From the NCBI GenBank assembly GCA_003476705.1, contig DMVM01000073.1, forward strand, positions 1 to 6,152: a stretch of 6,152 nt of DNA, given 5' to 3'. This document shows, piece by piece, positions 5,633 to 6,152 of this stretch (within the stretch, counting starts at the first letter, position 1; each line of letters starts with the position of its first letter). The notes beneath the pieces are model-generated. The model ran no database searches and was not told where the DNA came from. It saw only the letters and a list, made by a program, of their open reading frames with translations. The translations under genes and the position numbers were made by a program. Source of the DNA: Coprothermobacter sp. (GTDB taxonomy: Bacteria; Coprothermobacterota; Coprothermobacteria; Coprothermobacterales; Coprothermobacteraceae).

Positions 5633-6037
5633 ATGCAAGTAAAAAGGAACGTTGTGGTAAAAGGTATAGTCACACCTTGGCTCAAGGAAGATTTGAAGTC
5701 AAAGGCTAATGCGCTAATTAAACAGACAGAGATTGAGATGCAGACACTGGAGCGCCAGCTTAGGCAGTTATCGGTAATGGTGCCTGGCGAAAACGACGCT
5801 CAAAAGAATCTGGTGCGACAGCAACTTCAGATGGAACTGAACGATAGAGAGACATTGGTGAGGCAGTTAAGATCTGATATGGCTAACATTGACAAGCTGG
5901 AAGATGGCGAAGAAGTTGTATATGCAGTTTTAGAAGGTTATGTTGAAGTCCAGCCCGGAGACAGGTTCGAAGAGAAAGTAAACAAAGCTGAAATAGTTAT
6001 CAAAGACGGAGAAGTCGTTGAACTTAGAAATGCCTAA
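5633..6037 (+). CDS. ylqD: YlqD family protein of unknown function
   Basis: YlqD is a small uncharacterised protein encoded between rpsP/khpA and rimM in Bacillus and relatives. The 134 residues are close to the family's usual length. A short N-terminal beta stretch (VKRNVVVKGIVTP) leads into a long charged helical stretch (about 17-90) rich in Q, E, R and L, likely a coiled coil. A break at VPGEND (about 50-55) suggests two antiparallel helices. A C-terminal beta-rich part (about 93-134) contains EGYVEVQPGDRF and AEIVIKDGEVVEL, which resemble the conserved end of Bacillus YlqD. No signal peptide or membrane segment is visible. The ribosome binding site AGGAGAG (5617-5623) overlaps the rpsP stop. 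The 3' end overlaps rimM by 8 bases. A role tied to ribosome maturation is an inference from position only. Confidence 0.85.
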   Translation: MQVKRNVVVKGIVTPWLKEDLKSKANALIKQTEIEMQTLERQLRQLSVMVPGENDAQKNLVRQQLQMELNDRETLVRQLRSDMANIDKLEDGEEVVYAVLEGYVEVQPGDRFEEKVNKAEIVIKDGEVVELRNA

Positions 6038-6152
6038 GGACAAAATCTGTTTGGGCCGGTTTGGCAAAGTTTTCGGTCTCGAGGGTGAGATTTACTTCAA
6101 CCTTTACGGTTCCGAAGATATTCTTCGTACTACTGATGAGTTCTACTTGGAA
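6030..6152 (+). CDS. rimM: 16S rRNA processing/ribosome maturation factor RimM, N-terminal part (3' end outside window)
   Basis: RimM binds S19 and helps mature the 30S head; its gene commonly lies with rpsP and trmD. Only 41 codons are visible, running off the right edge without a stop. They read MPKDKICLGRFGKVFGLEGE and then IYFNLYGSEDILRTTDEFY, which matches the family start (.. GkI...HG.kGe..v ..t d.. e.f). The usual histidine in the 'HGLKGE' stretch is F here. The ATG lies 8 bases inside the end of ylqD in another frame. The nearest Shine-Dalgarno-like sequence (GGAG, 6008-6011) is too far upstream, so translation is likely coupled to ylqD. trmD would be expected next, outside the window. 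Confidence 0.87.
   Translation, partial: MPKDKICLGRFGKVFGLEGEIYFNLYGSEDILRTTDEFYLE

Noticed and set aside
1..6152. A hidden defence, mobile or novel multi-gene system
   Set aside because: All sequence is accounted for by recognisable housekeeping genes with tight spacing; the novelty, if any, is regulatory.

Overview
This 6.15 kb window is a compact bacterial housekeeping region with every gene on the + strand. It holds the end of dnaG (DNA primase), then rpoD (primary sigma factor), uvrB (excision repair), ylxM, ffh (SRP GTPase), rpsP (ribosomal protein S16), ylqD, and the first 41 codons of rimM (16S rRNA processing factor). I see no mobile element, tRNA or rRNA gene, CRISPR array or defence system. 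Base composition looks moderate (roughly 40-45% GC by eye). The orders dnaG-rpoD and ylxM-ffh-rpsP-ylqD-rimM, and the strong AGGAGG-type ribosome binding sites, point to a Firmicutes-like or early-branching Gram-positive-type lineage. A Coprothermobacter-like thermophile is a tentative guess only.

The window falls into two transcription blocks. Block 1 (1-3618) is dnaG-rpoD-uvrB. RpoD and UvrB overlap by one base (TAATG), so uvrB is probably translated by coupling to the sigma factor gene. Block 2 (3711 to the right edge) is the SRP/ribosome-maturation operon, with very short gaps or overlaps between all its genes. The 133-base gap between the blocks carries the only convincing promoter: TTGTAA, an 18 bp spacer, and an extended -10 TGATATAAT. 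It has no clear intrinsic terminator.

The points most worth a second look are regulatory. The -10 box of the ylxM promoter ends only 11 bases before the ylxM ATG and there is no Shine-Dalgarno sequence, so the operon should begin with an essentially leaderless mRNA. A perfect 8-bp-arm inverted repeat (TGTCAACC, 6 bases, GGTTGACA) lies over the predicted +1 and the start codon. Its outer hexamers are two inverted copies of TTGACA, and YlxM itself resembles sigma region 4. Inside rpoD there is a perfect 10-bp-arm inverted repeat, at the codons where the sigma factor departs from consensus near region 2.4/3.0. khpA (ylqC), which commonly sits between rpsP and ylqD/rimM in Gram-positive bacteria, is missing here.
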